Below, one piece after another: positions 17,585 through 26,796 of a stretch of DNA of 50,189 nt. The DNA is taken from the NCBI GenBank assembly GCA_903845215.1, contig CAIMWI010000032.1:1-50189 (forward strand), given 5' to 3'. Positions within the stretch are counted from its first letter, which is position 1, and every line of letters begins with the position of its first letter. A model generated the notes under the pieces. The model saw only the letters and a program-made list of their open reading frames with translations, ran no database searches and was not told the origin of the DNA. The position numbers were made by a program, and so were the translations under genes. This DNA comes from an uncultured Rhodobacterales bacterium. Its GTDB lineage: Bacteria > Pseudomonadota > Alphaproteobacteria > Rhodobacterales > Rhodobacteraceae.

Positions 17585-19680
17585 CCTCTGCGCGCTCTCA
17601 AAACCTTGCACGCCTGCTGTCGCCGCGCCACATCGCCTTTATCGGTGGCCGCGATGCCGAAGTGGCGATCAACGAGGCCAAGCGCATCGGCTACACCGGC
17701 CAGATCTGGCCGGTGAACCCCAAGCGCGAAACCTTGGGTGGCTACCCTTGCTTTGCCAGCGTGGCCGACCTACCCGAGGCCCCCGATGCCACCTTTCTAG
17801 CCGTGCCAGCCCCCGCAGCCATCGCCACCACGTCGCAATTGGCCGCACGGGGGGCGGGCGGGATCGTTTGCTATACGGCGGGCTTTCGCGAGGCGGGTGC
17901 CGCAGGCCAAGCGCTAGAGGCTGAATTGATCACGGCGGCAGGCGATCTGGCCCTTGTCGGCCCCAATTGCTACGGCGTGATCAACTATCTGGACCGCGCG
18001 GCCCTATGGCCCTTTGCCCACGGCGGCGGGTCACCCGGCTATGGGGCCGCGATCATCACACAAAGCGGGATGTTGTCTTCTGATATCACGATGAGCCAGC
18101 GATCGCTGCCACTGACACATATGATCTCTTGCGGCAATCAATCGGTCTTAAGCCTTGAGGATTTCGTTGACCACCTGATCGACCATCCCGCCGTGCGCGC
18201 CATTGGCATGCATATCGAAGGCCTGCGCGACGTGCCCCGCTTTGCCGCGGCGGCGCTGCGGGCGGCGCAAAAGGGCGTGCCTTTGGTGGCGTTGAAAACG
18301 GGGTCGTCGCAGATAGGGGCCTCGCTGACGGTCAGCCACACGGGGTCACTGTCGGGGACGGATGATCTTTATGAGGCTCTGTTCGAACGGGTTGGGGTGA
18401 TCCGTGTGAAAAGCCCCGCGCAACTGCTGGAAACTTTAAAGTTCCTGTGCGTGGCAGGCGCGCCCAAGGGCAACCGCGTGGCGGGGTTTACCTGTTCTGG
18501 CGGTGGGGCCACGATGCTGGCTGACCATGCCGAGGCGATTGGCCTTGGCTTTCCCGCCTTTGGCGAAGCCGACCGCGCGGCCCTCTCATCGCTTTTGCCC
18601 GATATCGCCACCGTGTCAAACCCGCTGGATTACACCACACCGATCTGGGGTGATGCGGCCAAAACCGGCCCTGTCTTTGCTGCGGCCATGCAGGGCGTGC
18701 AGGCTGACAGTGCCGTGCTGGTGCAAGACTACCCCGCCGCAGGCTTAAACGAATCCAAACCCCATTACCGCGCCGATGCAGGGGCGTTCATTGCTGCCGC
18801 CAAGGCACAGGGCGTCCCCGCCGCCATCTGTGCCACCTTGCCCGAAAACCTTGATGCCGAAACCCGCGACTGGCTGGTGGGCCAAGGCGTCGCCCCGATG
18901 CAGGGCCTGACCGAAACCTTGGATGCGATGCGTGCGGCTATCGTGTGGCAACAGCGGCGGGCGCACATTCTGGCCCAGCCCCCCGCGCCGTTGCACGCGC
19001 TGCCCACGCAAGGCCCCTTGCACAGGCTGGACGAAGCCGAGGGCAAAGACCTTCTGGCCAAACTTGGCCTGCCCATCCCCTTGGGGGCGGTGGCCGCAGG
19101 GGCCAAGGTGGTCGCGGCGGCAGACCGCGTCGGCTATCCGGTTGTGCTGAAGATGATGGGCCCCAGACTGGCGCATAAATCCGAAGCGGGGGCTGTGGCC
19201 ATTGGGCTGGCAGGCCCTGTCGAACTTGCAACAGCTTTGGAAAAGATGCGTGCCGCTGTGACGGCACATGATCCACTGGCCGTGACTGACCGCTTCTTGG
19301 TGGAAGCCATGGCCCCGCGCCCCTTGGCCGAACTGCTGGTCAACCTTCGGCGCGATGCGCAGTTCGGGCTGGTGCTGACCTTGGGCGCGGGCGGAGTGCT
19401 GGTGGAATTGCTGGACGATGCCGCAACCCTGCTACTGCCCGCTTCGGCGGCGCAAATTGAAGCGGCACTGAACGGCCTGAAGATCGCGCGCGTCCTGCGC
19501 GGCTATCGCGGCGCTCAGGCGGCGGATATGGCGGCCATTGCAGGCTTTATCGCCCATCTGTGCCAGCTTTTCGAAACGCAATCCGCCGCCTTGGCCGAGG
19601 TCGAGATCAACCCTCTTTTCGTCACTGCAACACAGGCTATTGTGGTGGATGTCTTGATCCAGAAAGCAGACCCGCTTTGA
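17581..19680 (+). CDS. ATP-grasp acyl-CoA ligase (NDP-forming acetyl-CoA synthetase family)
   Basis: 699-residue single-chain acyl-CoA synthetase. The order is: N-terminal CoA-binding Rossmann-type domain (about 10-130), two succinyl-CoA-ligase-like domains (130-460, with VSHTGSLSG near 243-251), and a C-terminal ATP-grasp domain (about 480-699, with VVLKMMGPRLAHKSE). It would form an acyl-CoA from a free acid with ATP. The start overlaps the acyl-CoA dehydrogenase stop as ATGA. Paired with that dehydrogenase it is a good candidate to activate gamma-butyrobetaine or carnitine, alongside or instead of the CaiB-like transferase. Substrate inferred. Confidence 0.88.
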   Translation: MTSARSQNLARLLSPRHIAFIGGRDAEVAINEAKRIGYTGQIWPVNPKRETLGGYPCFASVADLPEAPDATFLAVPAPAAIATTSQLAARGAGGIVCYTAGFREAGAAGQALEAELITAAGDLALVGPNCYGVINYLDRAALWPFAHGGGSPGYGAAIITQSGMLSSDITMSQRSLPLTHMISCGNQSVLSLEDFVDHLIDHPAVRAIGMHIEGLRDVPRFAAAALRAAQKGVPLVALKTGSSQIGASLTVSHTGSLSGTDDLYEALFERVGVIRVKSPAQLLETLKFLCVAGAPKGNRVAGFTCSGGGATMLADHAEAIGLGFPAFGEADRAALSSLLPDIATVSNPLDYTTPIWGDAAKTGPVFAAAMQGVQADSAVLVQDYPAAGLNESKPHYRADAGAFIAAAKAQGVPAAICATLPENLDAETRDWLVGQGVAPMQGLTETLDAMRAAIVWQQRRAHILAQPPAPLHALPTQGPLHRLDEAEGKDLLAKLGLPIPLGAVAAGAKVVAAADRVGYPVVLKMMGPRLAHKSEAGAVAIGLAGPVELATALEKMRAAVTAHDPLAVTDRFLVEAMAPRPLAELLVNLRRDAQFGLVLTLGAGGVLVELLDDAATLLLPASAAQIEAALNGLKIARVLRGYRGAQAADMAAIAGFIAHLCQLFETQSAALAEVEINPLFVTATQAIVVDVLIQKADPL

Positions 19681-20804
19681 CCCTTCCCAGCACGCCCAAC
19701 CCCGACCTGAGCGTTGGGCATAATAATTTTCAGCGCTGGAACCAACCCGACCAGCGCCGCCACGGCTTTCACAACGCGCATGCGATCTTTCGCCGCACCT
19801 TGATGGTGCGGGCACGGCGGGTGTTAACCCTGACGGATACCCCCGATCCCGTCCTTGCCGCCAAAGCGCAGGAGTTGGGGATCACCACTAACCCCGCTTT
19901 CTCGGCCCTTGTGATTGCCCAAGGCACAAACGTGCTGTTCCAAGCCGCAGCCCCTGACTTTACACCGACAAGCCCCCATTCGCTGCAATCTATTACCAAG
20001 ATGCACATGCATCTGATCGTGGCCGAACTTTTCGCCGCAGGCCGCCTGCACCCCGCCGATCTGGTGCGCGATCATTTGCCCGAAATAGGGTCAGCCTATG
20101 CCACGGCCAGTCTGGCCGATGTGCTGGATATGAACGTCGAGAACGACTTTTCCGAAGACTACAGCGACCCCGAGGCCGATTGCTACCGCGAGGAAGAAGC
20201 CTTGGGTTGGCGCCTGCCCCCCACCGATCGCCCCGAAGAAACCCTCACCGCCTTTGTGAGCAGCCTGACAGGACAAGGCACGCAGAACCCCTCGCCCTAT
20301 TGCCGCTACAAATCGGCCAATACCGATGTGCTGACAGTCATCGCCGCAGCCCATGTTGACTTGCGCCAAAGGGTCGAAGCCATCTGTGACGCGGCAGGCT
20401 ACGAAGGCGGCTTTCACATCAGCCTAAGCCCCGAACATCTGCCCGCCTTTTCTGGTGGCGGCTGCCTGTCAGCCTGCGACCTTGCCCGCTTTGGCCTGTT
20501 GTTCGCCCGCCGTGGGCAAGCCGTTTACGGCGCGCCCGTGGGTGTGGCGACTGCCTTTGACGAAGCCCTGACCCGCCCCGCCCCCTTGGTCAGCCCCAAA
20601 CGCGGCACCATGCGCTATTCCAACCACATCATGACCCGCAACGGTTGGGTGGGCCATGCGGGCTATGGCGGACAATTCTTGATGGTCAACATAGCCAACG
20701 GGCGGGTGGCGGCATTTCTAAGCGTGCTGGAAAACGAGTCCGGCTACGACGAGGATTATATGCTGGACGTGATTACCAAGTTAGAAACGCTGTGCATGGC
20801 GTAG
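19677..20804 (+). CDS. Serine hydrolase, beta-lactamase/penicillin-binding fold
   Basis: 375-residue protein with the motif set of class C beta-lactamase-like hydrolases. S-I-T-K (SxxK) lies near residue 100, YKSAN follows near residue 240, and a late HAGYGG stands in the place of the KTG-type motif. Such enzymes cleave esters or amides. No signal peptide is evident, so it is probably cytoplasmic. The start is taken as TTG at 19677 because it overlaps the ligase stop as TTGA; the first downstream ATG (codon 43) would remove part of the N-terminal region. It is the last gene of the long plus-strand run beginning at the BKACE gene. It may release the transported compound from an ester or amide (inference). 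Confidence 0.78.
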   Translation: MTLPSTPNPDLSVGHNNFQRWNQPDQRRHGFHNAHAIFRRTLMVRARRVLTLTDTPDPVLAAKAQELGITTNPAFSALVIAQGTNVLFQAAAPDFTPTSPHSLQSITKMHMHLIVAELFAAGRLHPADLVRDHLPEIGSAYATASLADVLDMNVENDFSEDYSDPEADCYREEEALGWRLPPTDRPEETLTAFVSSLTGQGTQNPSPYCRYKSANTDVLTVIAAAHVDLRQRVEAICDAAGYEGGFHISLSPEHLPAFSGGGCLSACDLARFGLLFARRGQAVYGAPVGVATAFDEALTRPAPLVSPKRGTMRYSNHIMTRNGWVGHAGYGGQFLMVNIANGRVAAFLSVLENESGYDEDYMLDVITKLETLCMA

Positions 20805-20911
20805 CCCGTAGGGTGCCGGTTTATGGCGCACCGATAGGGAAATTTAGTGTCACGAAAGCTTAACTTGAGTTGAATATCTTCACGCAAATCTAAACCCTTG
20901 GAGAGACATCA

Positions 20912-21787
20912 ATGAACAGCTTTATCAAAGCCGGCTTGGTTGCAGCGTCGATGTTTGCGGGCTTTGCCTGTGCAAACGTGGCATTGGCCCAAGAGACGAT
21001 TCGCTTCGCAGTGACCGACATCGACGGTCTGGAAGCTCTGCAAACCGAAATGGGCCCATTCAAGGACGCTCTGGAAAAAGTTTCTGGCCTGAAGGTCGAG
21101 CTTTTCGCCGTGTCCGGTCGCACCGTGGCTGTCGAAGCCATGGCGGCCGATCAGGTTGACTTCGTGTTGACTGGCCCTGCTGAATACGTGGTCTTCAATG
21201 CCCGCTTGCAGGCCCAACCCGTCGTGACCTGGGACCGTCCTGATTACTACTCAAACGTCGTCGTTCTCGACGGCGCAGCCGAGCAGACGGCGGCTGATCT
21301 TAAGGGTAAGAAAATCTCCTTCGGCGAGATCGGCTCGACGTCGCAGCACTTGGCCCCCGCCACGCTGCTGGCAGAGGCAGGCTTGGTCTATGGCACCGAC
21401 TATGAACCGGTTTTCCTGAAGCGTAACGTCGCCATGGAAGCCCTGATCGCCGGCGAAATCGCGGCCATCGGTGTGAACAAGACCCACATTGACCAGATCA
21501 CCGAAAAGTTCCCCGACCAAAAGCTGCGCATTCTGGTCAAGGGGCCGAACCTGCCCAATGACGTGCTTTTGGCCTCCGCCACGGTCAAGCCTGAAGTGAT
21601 CGAAGCTGTGCGAAAGGCCTTTGTCGAGCATGGCGACGAACTGCTCGCGGCTGTGACTTCGGTAGATGCCAACGCCAAGTTCATTGGCGGCGGTTTCAAC
21701 CCGACCATTACCGACGCCGACTATGATCAGGTGCGCAAGATGTATGAAAACGTCGGTGTGACCGAGTTTTCGGCATTCCTTGAGTGA
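20912..21787 (+). CDS. phnD: PhnD-like ABC transporter substrate-binding protein
   Basis: 291-residue periplasmic protein with a Sec signal peptide (hydrophobic residues about 8-24, cleavage near ALA-QE). The mature part has the PhnD-type binding fold: FAVTDIDG start, a DFVLTGPAEY region, GSTSQHLAP and a conserved N-terminal helix of the ligand pocket. The family binds phosphonates, phosphite or phosphate-like anions, though some members bind other small ligands. GGAGAGA precedes the ATG. A 107-bp gap separates it from the hydrolase, so it probably has its own promoter. ATPase and permease genes follow. No C-P lyase or phosphonatase gene is visible in the window. Confidence 0.82.
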   Translation: MNSFIKAGLVAASMFAGFACANVALAQETIRFAVTDIDGLEALQTEMGPFKDALEKVSGLKVELFAVSGRTVAVEAMAADQVDFVLTGPAEYVVFNARLQAQPVVTWDRPDYYSNVVVLDGAAEQTAADLKGKKISFGEIGSTSQHLAPATLLAEAGLVYGTDYEPVFLKRNVAMEALIAGEIAAIGVNKTHIDQITEKFPDQKLRILVKGPNLPNDVLLASATVKPEVIEAVRKAFVEHGDELLAAVTSVDANAKFIGGGFNPTITDADYDQVRKMYENVGVTEFSAFLE

Positions 21788-21794
21788 TCAGCGC

Positions 21795-22592
21795 ATGAAC
21801 TTGCCACAATCTGTTGGCGAACCGATGGGCCCCGCTTTGGCGGGGCCCGTTTTGTTGGTATCGGATCTTTCCAAGTGTTATGGTGGCCCTGTTGTGTTGC
21901 GCAACCTATCGTTCGCCGCATTTTCCGGGGTTTCGCTTGCCATCATCGGCGCCAATGGGTCAGGAAAATCGACCCTTTTGAAATGCTTGATCCGGCTGAC
22001 AGACCCAAGCTCTGGCAAGATAGATATCTTGGGGCAAAGTGTCGGAGATATGGGCGCAAGCGCGTTGCGGCAGTTTCGCTCTCGGGTTGGGGTTGTGTGG
22101 CAAAAACACAATCTCGTGCCCCGCTTGTCAGCGCTTTCCAACGTTCTGCACGGTGTTCAGGCCCGCCTAAGCGGCCCACGCAGCTGGTGGCAATGGGCCG
22201 CCCCTGCCGAAGTGCGGGCCGAGGCTATGGCCTGTCTGGACCGTGTTGGGTTGGCCGATAAAGCCTTGCAGCGGGTTGACAGTCTATCGGGTGGCCAGCA
22301 ACAGCGCGTTGCCATTGCGCGCATGTTGATGCAGCGCCCCGAACTTGTGCTGGCTGATGAACCCGATGCCAGCCTTGACCCGCAGTCTGGTGAGGATGTG
22401 ATGCGTTTGCTATCCGATTTGGCGCGGCAAGACGGGCTGACCTTGATCGTCATTTCGCATCGCTTGGAACACACCCTCGCCTTTTCTGACAGGATCATTG
22501 GCCTTGCCGGGGGTGTCATCGCGCTGGATGTGGCAACAGATCAGGCCGATCCTATCATGTTACGCCGCTTTTTTGATAAACCCACACAATAG
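21795..22592 (+). CDS. phnC: PhnC-like ABC transporter ATPase
   Basis: 265-residue ATPase of the phosphonate-importer class. Walker A GANGSGKST is near residues 52-60, the signature is LSGGQQQRVAIARML, Walker B is LVLADEPD, and the H-loop lies in VISHRLEHT. The start is uncertain: ATG 21795 is chosen, but an in-frame TTG at 21780 overlaps phnD, and TTG codons at 21852/21855 would start after a strong hairpin and just before the conserved VSDLSKCYGG. It works with the PhnD-like protein and the permease encoded 7 bp downstream. Confidence 0.82.
   Translation: MNLPQSVGEPMGPALAGPVLLVSDLSKCYGGPVVLRNLSFAAFSGVSLAIIGANGSGKSTLLKCLIRLTDPSSGKIDILGQSVGDMGASALRQFRSRVGVVWQKHNLVPRLSALSNVLHGVQARLSGPRSWWQWAAPAEVRAEAMACLDRVGLADKALQRVDSLSGGQQQRVAIARMLMQRPELVLADEPDASLDPQSGEDVMRLLSDLARQDGLTLIVISHRLEHTLAFSDRIIGLAGGVIALDVATDQADPIMLRRFFDKPTQ
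21827..21848 (+). terminator. Terminator-like hairpin at phnD-phnC junction
   Basis: GGGCCCCGC (21827-21835), loop TTTG, GCGGGGCCC (21840-21848), then GTTTTGTT. A 9-bp all-GC stem with a short loop and a T-rich tail has the form of an intrinsic terminator. It lies inside the predicted 5' end of phnC, so it may attenuate phnC-phnE relative to phnD, or mean that phnC starts downstream. Confidence 0.6.
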
Positions 22593-22599
22593 GCGCCCC

Positions 22600-23400
22600 A
22601 TGCCCAAAGTCATTCCTGCCCCCCCGCGGTTTCAACATCGCTCGCTTGCTGAATATGTGGGCATCGTCGTGGTGCTGGCGATGGTTTTGACCAGTGTCGC
22701 CAACACCGCCCCCGCGCTGGACAAGCTGCAACGCGGAACGGCGCGGCTGTTTGCACCTTCGGGCTTTTTGATGCAGATGTTTCCGCCCGATTTCAGCCGG
22801 GTGGAACATATCGCGTGGAAGCTGGTTGAAACCTTGCAAATGGCCGTGGCAGGGGCCGCTTTGGGGCTGATTTTCGCCCTTCCCTTCGCCATTCTGGCAA
22901 CAGACCGCTTGTCACCGCATCCTGTGATCAAGGTTGCGGCACGCGGCATGATCGCCTTTTTTCGCACGGTACCCGATTTGGTTTGGGCGATTTTCTTCAT
23001 TATCGTCGTGGGTCTTGGCCCCGCAGCCGGTGTTTTGGCGCTTATGATCGATAAGATCGGCTTCGCTGGCCGCTTTTTTGCCGAAGCCATGGAAGAAGCA
23101 GATACCGGCCCGCAAGATGCCTTACGCGCCATCGGGGCAAGCCGGATGGGGATCATCTTTTCCGCCGTCCTTCCGGCTTGCCTGCCGTCTTTCACCGCGA
23201 CATCACTGTTCGCCTTGGAAAAATCTGTGCGCGGTTCGGCGGCCTTGGGCCTTGTGGGGGCGGGCGGCATCGGGGTAGATCTGAAGGTCGCCTTTGATCT
23301 GTTCAACTATGACGAGGCGCTGACCATCATCTTGATGATGCTGTTTCTGGTCGTGGCGGTGGAACAGGGCAGCAGTTGGATCCGCGCAAAACTGATTTAA
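22600..23400 (+). CDS. phnE: PhnE-like ABC transporter permease
   Basis: 266-residue membrane protein with about six hydrophobic segments (first near residues 18-38) and the permease loop region DALRAIGASRMGIIFSAVLP near residue 170. Start ATG at 22600, 7 bp after phnC; an upstream in-frame extension lies inside phnC. It completes a three-gene importer with phnD and phnC. The transcript then meets the convergent glycosyltransferase gene across a 150-bp gap in which I see only a weak CTGGG/CCCAG hairpin (23426-23439). Confidence 0.83.
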   Translation: MPKVIPAPPRFQHRSLAEYVGIVVVLAMVLTSVANTAPALDKLQRGTARLFAPSGFLMQMFPPDFSRVEHIAWKLVETLQMAVAGAALGLIFALPFAILATDRLSPHPVIKVAARGMIAFFRTVPDLVWAIFFIIVVGLGPAAGVLALMIDKIGFAGRFFAEAMEEADTGPQDALRAIGASRMGIIFSAVLPACLPSFTATSLFALEKSVRGSAALGLVGAGGIGVDLKVAFDLFNYDEALTIILMMLFLVVAVEQGSSWIRAKLI

Positions 23401-23550
23401 TCGTGCCGTGTCGCTGTCGGCTGAACTGGGTGTCCCCAGACGGGCCTGCCTATCTTGGGCAAAAAAACACAAGGGCAAAAGATCAAGGAGCGCCATGATC
23501 TGACGCTGAAATTGTCACACCTACACCCGTTTGCCTGACCGGATCGCTGT

Positions 23551-26500
23551 CTAGCCAAGGGCAGCCGGCTGCCCCATCGTTTCGCGCCATATCGACCGGA
23601 GTGCCGCACCAAAGTCTGCCGCGTAGCGATCGGCGTTCCAGCCTGGGCGGGTCTGCAGCTGGGCCCTTAGCCCGCGCTTTAGCCCGACAAGCGCCTTTCT
23701 GTCCCGCCCAAGTGCCACCGCTTGTGCGACATAGGCGTCGTCATCCTTGGCCACCCAATCAGGCAGGCCTGCCGCCGTCATAAAGCTGGCCCCCATGCGC
23801 GAGACAAACTGCCCACCCGCCATCGTCAAAACCGGCACCCCCATCCAAAGGGCCTGAAGGGTCGTGGTCCCGCCACAATAAGGGAAAGGGTCAAGGGCAA
23901 TGTCGACTTCGGCGTAGGACTGCATCATGACGTCAAGTCCTACGGGACCGCGAAAGATCAGGCGCTCTGCGGGGATACCCAGGTCTGCAAAAAGGCGCTG
24001 GAACCGCGCGATTGCGCCCGCATCCTTGAAACTGGGCGCGCGCAGCAGCAATTGCGAATCCGGCACGGCTTTCAACACGTCAGCCCAAAGGCGCAGCGTG
24101 CGCGGCGTCAGTTTGGGAATATTGTTGAAAGAACCGAAGGTCAGTGGCCGCCCCCGCGACAGTTTCCCAAAATCCGGCAAGGGATAGTCCACTTCCGGCG
24201 CGAAACAGAACACCGTGTTTGGCAGGCGCATGACCCGTTCACTGCACAGATGATCCGCTGCAGGCGGCGTGACCACACGATCCCCGATCAGCCAGTCGAT
24301 ATTGGGAACGCCGGTAGAGCCGGGATAGCCCAAAAAACTGGCCTGCACAGGCGCCATACGCTGCGCGAAAGCACGCATTGATCCGCCGGCAGTATGGCCG
24401 GCAAGATCGATCAGAATGTCGATATTGTCAGCGTGAACCCGCGCGGGCAGCTGTGCGGTCGAGACATCGTGCCAAGTGCGCACACGACTGCGCGCAAGGC
24501 GGGTCTGGTCGTCAACGGTTTGGCCCGTCGAATAGATCGTCAAGGGAAGGTCGGCATGGTCCCAACGGGCAAGCAGCGGTTGTAAGAAGATGTTGACCGG
24601 ATGTTGGTGGTGCAGGTCACCGCTGACCATGCCAATCCGCAGAGGGCGGTCGGGGTCTCGATCAACGTCGAAACTTTCTCGCGCCCGCGCATTCTGGCCC
24701 CAGCCCGCGAAAAGCGCACGGTGACGGCGGGCCACATCGTCCGGTGTCACACTGTCGGCGTAAAGCAGGCTCATCGCGGCATTGGGGGCAAAACTGCCTT
24801 GGCCTTCGGCGACAAGACCTTCGTAAAGGCGAAGCGCTGTGTCAGCGTCACCCAGCCGATTGGCGATGGACGCGCGCAAGGCCGCGCTGCCGGCCTGCGG
24901 CACCGGTCCGCAGGCTTCGGCCCGGTTTAGCGAGGCAAGCGCCTCTTCGAGAAGCCATGATTTCAACTGCATGTCGGCAAGCTCTAGATGGGCTTGGGCG
25001 TCATTGGGATGCCGCGCCGTCCAGCGTTCAAAAATCATCACAGCCTCGGCCCAGAAGTTGAACCGATAGGCAAGCTGCGCCAGTGCGCGCAGCAGCGCGG
25101 GGTCATCAGACCCTGAAAGGGGCTCCATCAGCGCCTGTGCCTCTGTGGTCATGCCAAGACGCAGATAAACTTCCGCCAGATCAAGGTCGATCAAGGCGGT
25201 CAGTTCACCCGAGCCCGCCAGAAACCGGGCCTGACGCAGGGATTCCAGCGCTTTTGGCAACTCTGCGCGATCCATGCGGAACCGGGCCAAGTCGCGGCAC
25301 AGCCCCGCCATCGCGGATGCTGGCTCTGGTGCGGAACCGGCGCGATCCAAGGCGCGCTGAAAGGCGATGGCCGCTTGTTCTTCGGCGTCTCGACCCGGTT
25401 GCTCTTCCCACAGCCGTGCCAGTGCAAGCGCCGGCCTTGCATCCATGGGACGCGTCTCCATTGCGCTGGTGTAGCTGGCAGCGGCCAAAGCGGGTTCGCC
25501 AAGTCCTCGCAGCACGTTCCCGCGTTCCAAAAGCGCGTCAAAACTTGTGGGATCAGCGATCAGGGCTGCATCAAAGGCCGCACGGGCCGCGCTCTCATCC
25601 CCCAGACGGCGCAAGATGCGCGCCAATAGCACATGGGCTTTGGCAAGGTCTGGCGCGCAGTGCACGGCCTGTGCTGCCGCATCGCGCGCGTCTTCAAAAC
25701 GGCCCTCTCGGTAGGCCGAATTGGCGCGGTTGAAGGATAAAGCCGCCTGTTCAGATATCTGAGGTGCCTTTGGCTGTGGCGTCACAGACGTATCGGTGAA
25801 GCGCGGCTTGGACCTAAACACCGCTGGAGGCGCTGCAACAGATGTGCTCGCCACAATTTTCTCTGCCCAATCCAAGAGCAAGGGCAAAAACTTAGCTTCC
25901 GCCGCATGGGTATAACGCAGGACATGCGCAACCTGAAGCGGTGCGTACACAAGGTCAAAAACCGCGGTTTGATCTGCTTCTTGGTAATTATAAGCGTAGG
26001 CTGCAAGATCTTGGTCGGCAGGTGTCCAACCTGACTTAAGCCGATTAAAGAAATCGCGGGTGTGAAAAGAGATCGCCGACCCGTTGTTAAGCCGAGGTAT
26101 CCAAGCCAGACGACCTAAGACCATTTTGGAGATAAGCTGCGAGGCAGAGCGGACGGGATAGTGACGCAACCCATATCCCGCAGGCATCGGCACCATGGGA
26201 AGGGGGTCCATGTTTGAAAACCGGACATGGTGGTTTCCGGGCGAGAATTGCCAACCTGATCTGCTGGCAAAGCTGCGGGGAACCAGACATTTCGGCGTGT
26301 TGATTGTTTCGCTTGCCCGTCGGTGCCCGATGCGCTGCACAGGATCAACCCGTGTTTGATCATCCGTCATCTGTGGCACCATCGATGCCCAAGGCCACCA
26401 CGCAATGGACCCCGTCGAGAGTTTGGCGAGATGTGCGCGAAGATCGGGTGGGCTGGGTGCGTCGATAAACTCGTCACAGTCCAAGGGAATAACCCAGTCG

Positions 26501-26748
26501 GCCCCGCCCTCGAACGCCTCCTTAGCAAGCGCGGTTGTCAAAATCTCCTGTATCTGCGCGTGGCCAGTGTGCCTCGTGACCACAAGGTTAAACCCCTCGG
26601 CCTGAAGGCTCGCAAGAATTTCAGGCGTGCGGTCGGTTGAAAGATGGTCAATCAGACGGATCTCGTCAGCAAATCGCAACGTGTGGCGGACAAAGGATTC
26701 AACAATGTCGGCCTCGTTTCTGACCATGCCTACGGCAACAATCCGCAT
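23551..26748 (-). CDS. Fused glycosyltransferase: GT2 - TPR - GT41 (O-GlcNAc transferase/SPINDLY-like)
   Basis: 1065-residue multidomain protein. Residues 1 to about 250 look like a family 2 glycosyltransferase with the D-C-D motif at D90-C-D92 (VIPLDCDEF). Residues about 340-640 are tetratricopeptide repeats. From about 690 to the end is a GT41 catalytic region like eukaryotic OGT/SPINDLY, with GMVSGDLHHQHPV, YCGGTTTLQALWMGVPVLT and SRMGASF. No signal or membrane segment, so it acts in the cytoplasm. ATG 26748 is preferred; a GTG directly precedes it. It is the last gene of the secretion operon, 48 bp after the TIGR03032 gene. GT41 enzymes modify Ser/Thr or Asn of proteins. The co-transcribed giant protein is the obvious candidate substrate (inference). 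Confidence 0.88.
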   Translation of the reverse strand: MRIVAVGMVRNEADIVESFVRHTLRFADEIRLIDHLSTDRTPEILASLQAEGFNLVVTRHTGHAQIQEILTTALAKEAFEGGADWVIPLDCDEFIDAPSPPDLRAHLAKLSTGSIAWWPWASMVPQMTDDQTRVDPVQRIGHRRASETINTPKCLVPRSFASRSGWQFSPGNHHVRFSNMDPLPMVPMPAGYGLRHYPVRSASQLISKMVLGRLAWIPRLNNGSAISFHTRDFFNRLKSGWTPADQDLAAYAYNYQEADQTAVFDLVYAPLQVAHVLRYTHAAEAKFLPLLLDWAEKIVASTSVAAPPAVFRSKPRFTDTSVTPQPKAPQISEQAALSFNRANSAYREGRFEDARDAAAQAVHCAPDLAKAHVLLARILRRLGDESAARAAFDAALIADPTSFDALLERGNVLRGLGEPALAAASYTSAMETRPMDARPALALARLWEEQPGRDAEEQAAIAFQRALDRAGSAPEPASAMAGLCRDLARFRMDRAELPKALESLRQARFLAGSGELTALIDLDLAEVYLRLGMTTEAQALMEPLSGSDDPALLRALAQLAYRFNFWAEAVMIFERWTARHPNDAQAHLELADMQLKSWLLEEALASLNRAEACGPVPQAGSAALRASIANRLGDADTALRLYEGLVAEGQGSFAPNAAMSLLYADSVTPDDVARRHRALFAGWGQNARARESFDVDRDPDRPLRIGMVSGDLHHQHPVNIFLQPLLARWDHADLPLTIYSTGQTVDDQTRLARSRVRTWHDVSTAQLPARVHADNIDILIDLAGHTAGGSMRAFAQRMAPVQASFLGYPGSTGVPNIDWLIGDRVVTPPAADHLCSERVMRLPNTVFCFAPEVDYPLPDFGKLSRGRPLTFGSFNNIPKLTPRTLRLWADVLKAVPDSQLLLRAPSFKDAGAIARFQRLFADLGIPAERLIFRGPVGLDVMMQSYAEVDIALDPFPYCGGTTTLQALWMGVPVLTMAGGQFVSRMGASFMTAAGLPDWVAKDDDAYVAQAVALGRDRKALVGLKRGLRAQLQTRPGWNADRYAADFGAALRSIWRETMGQPAALG

Positions 26749-26796
26749 CACCTTAGCCCCTGCCCGCAGATCTGGCCCTATGGATTGGATGGTCTG

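Noticed and set aside
23401..23550. Intrinsic terminator between phnE and the glycosyltransferase gene
   Set aside because: Only a 5-bp CTGGG/CCCAG stem without an adjoining T-tract is visible, too weak to call.
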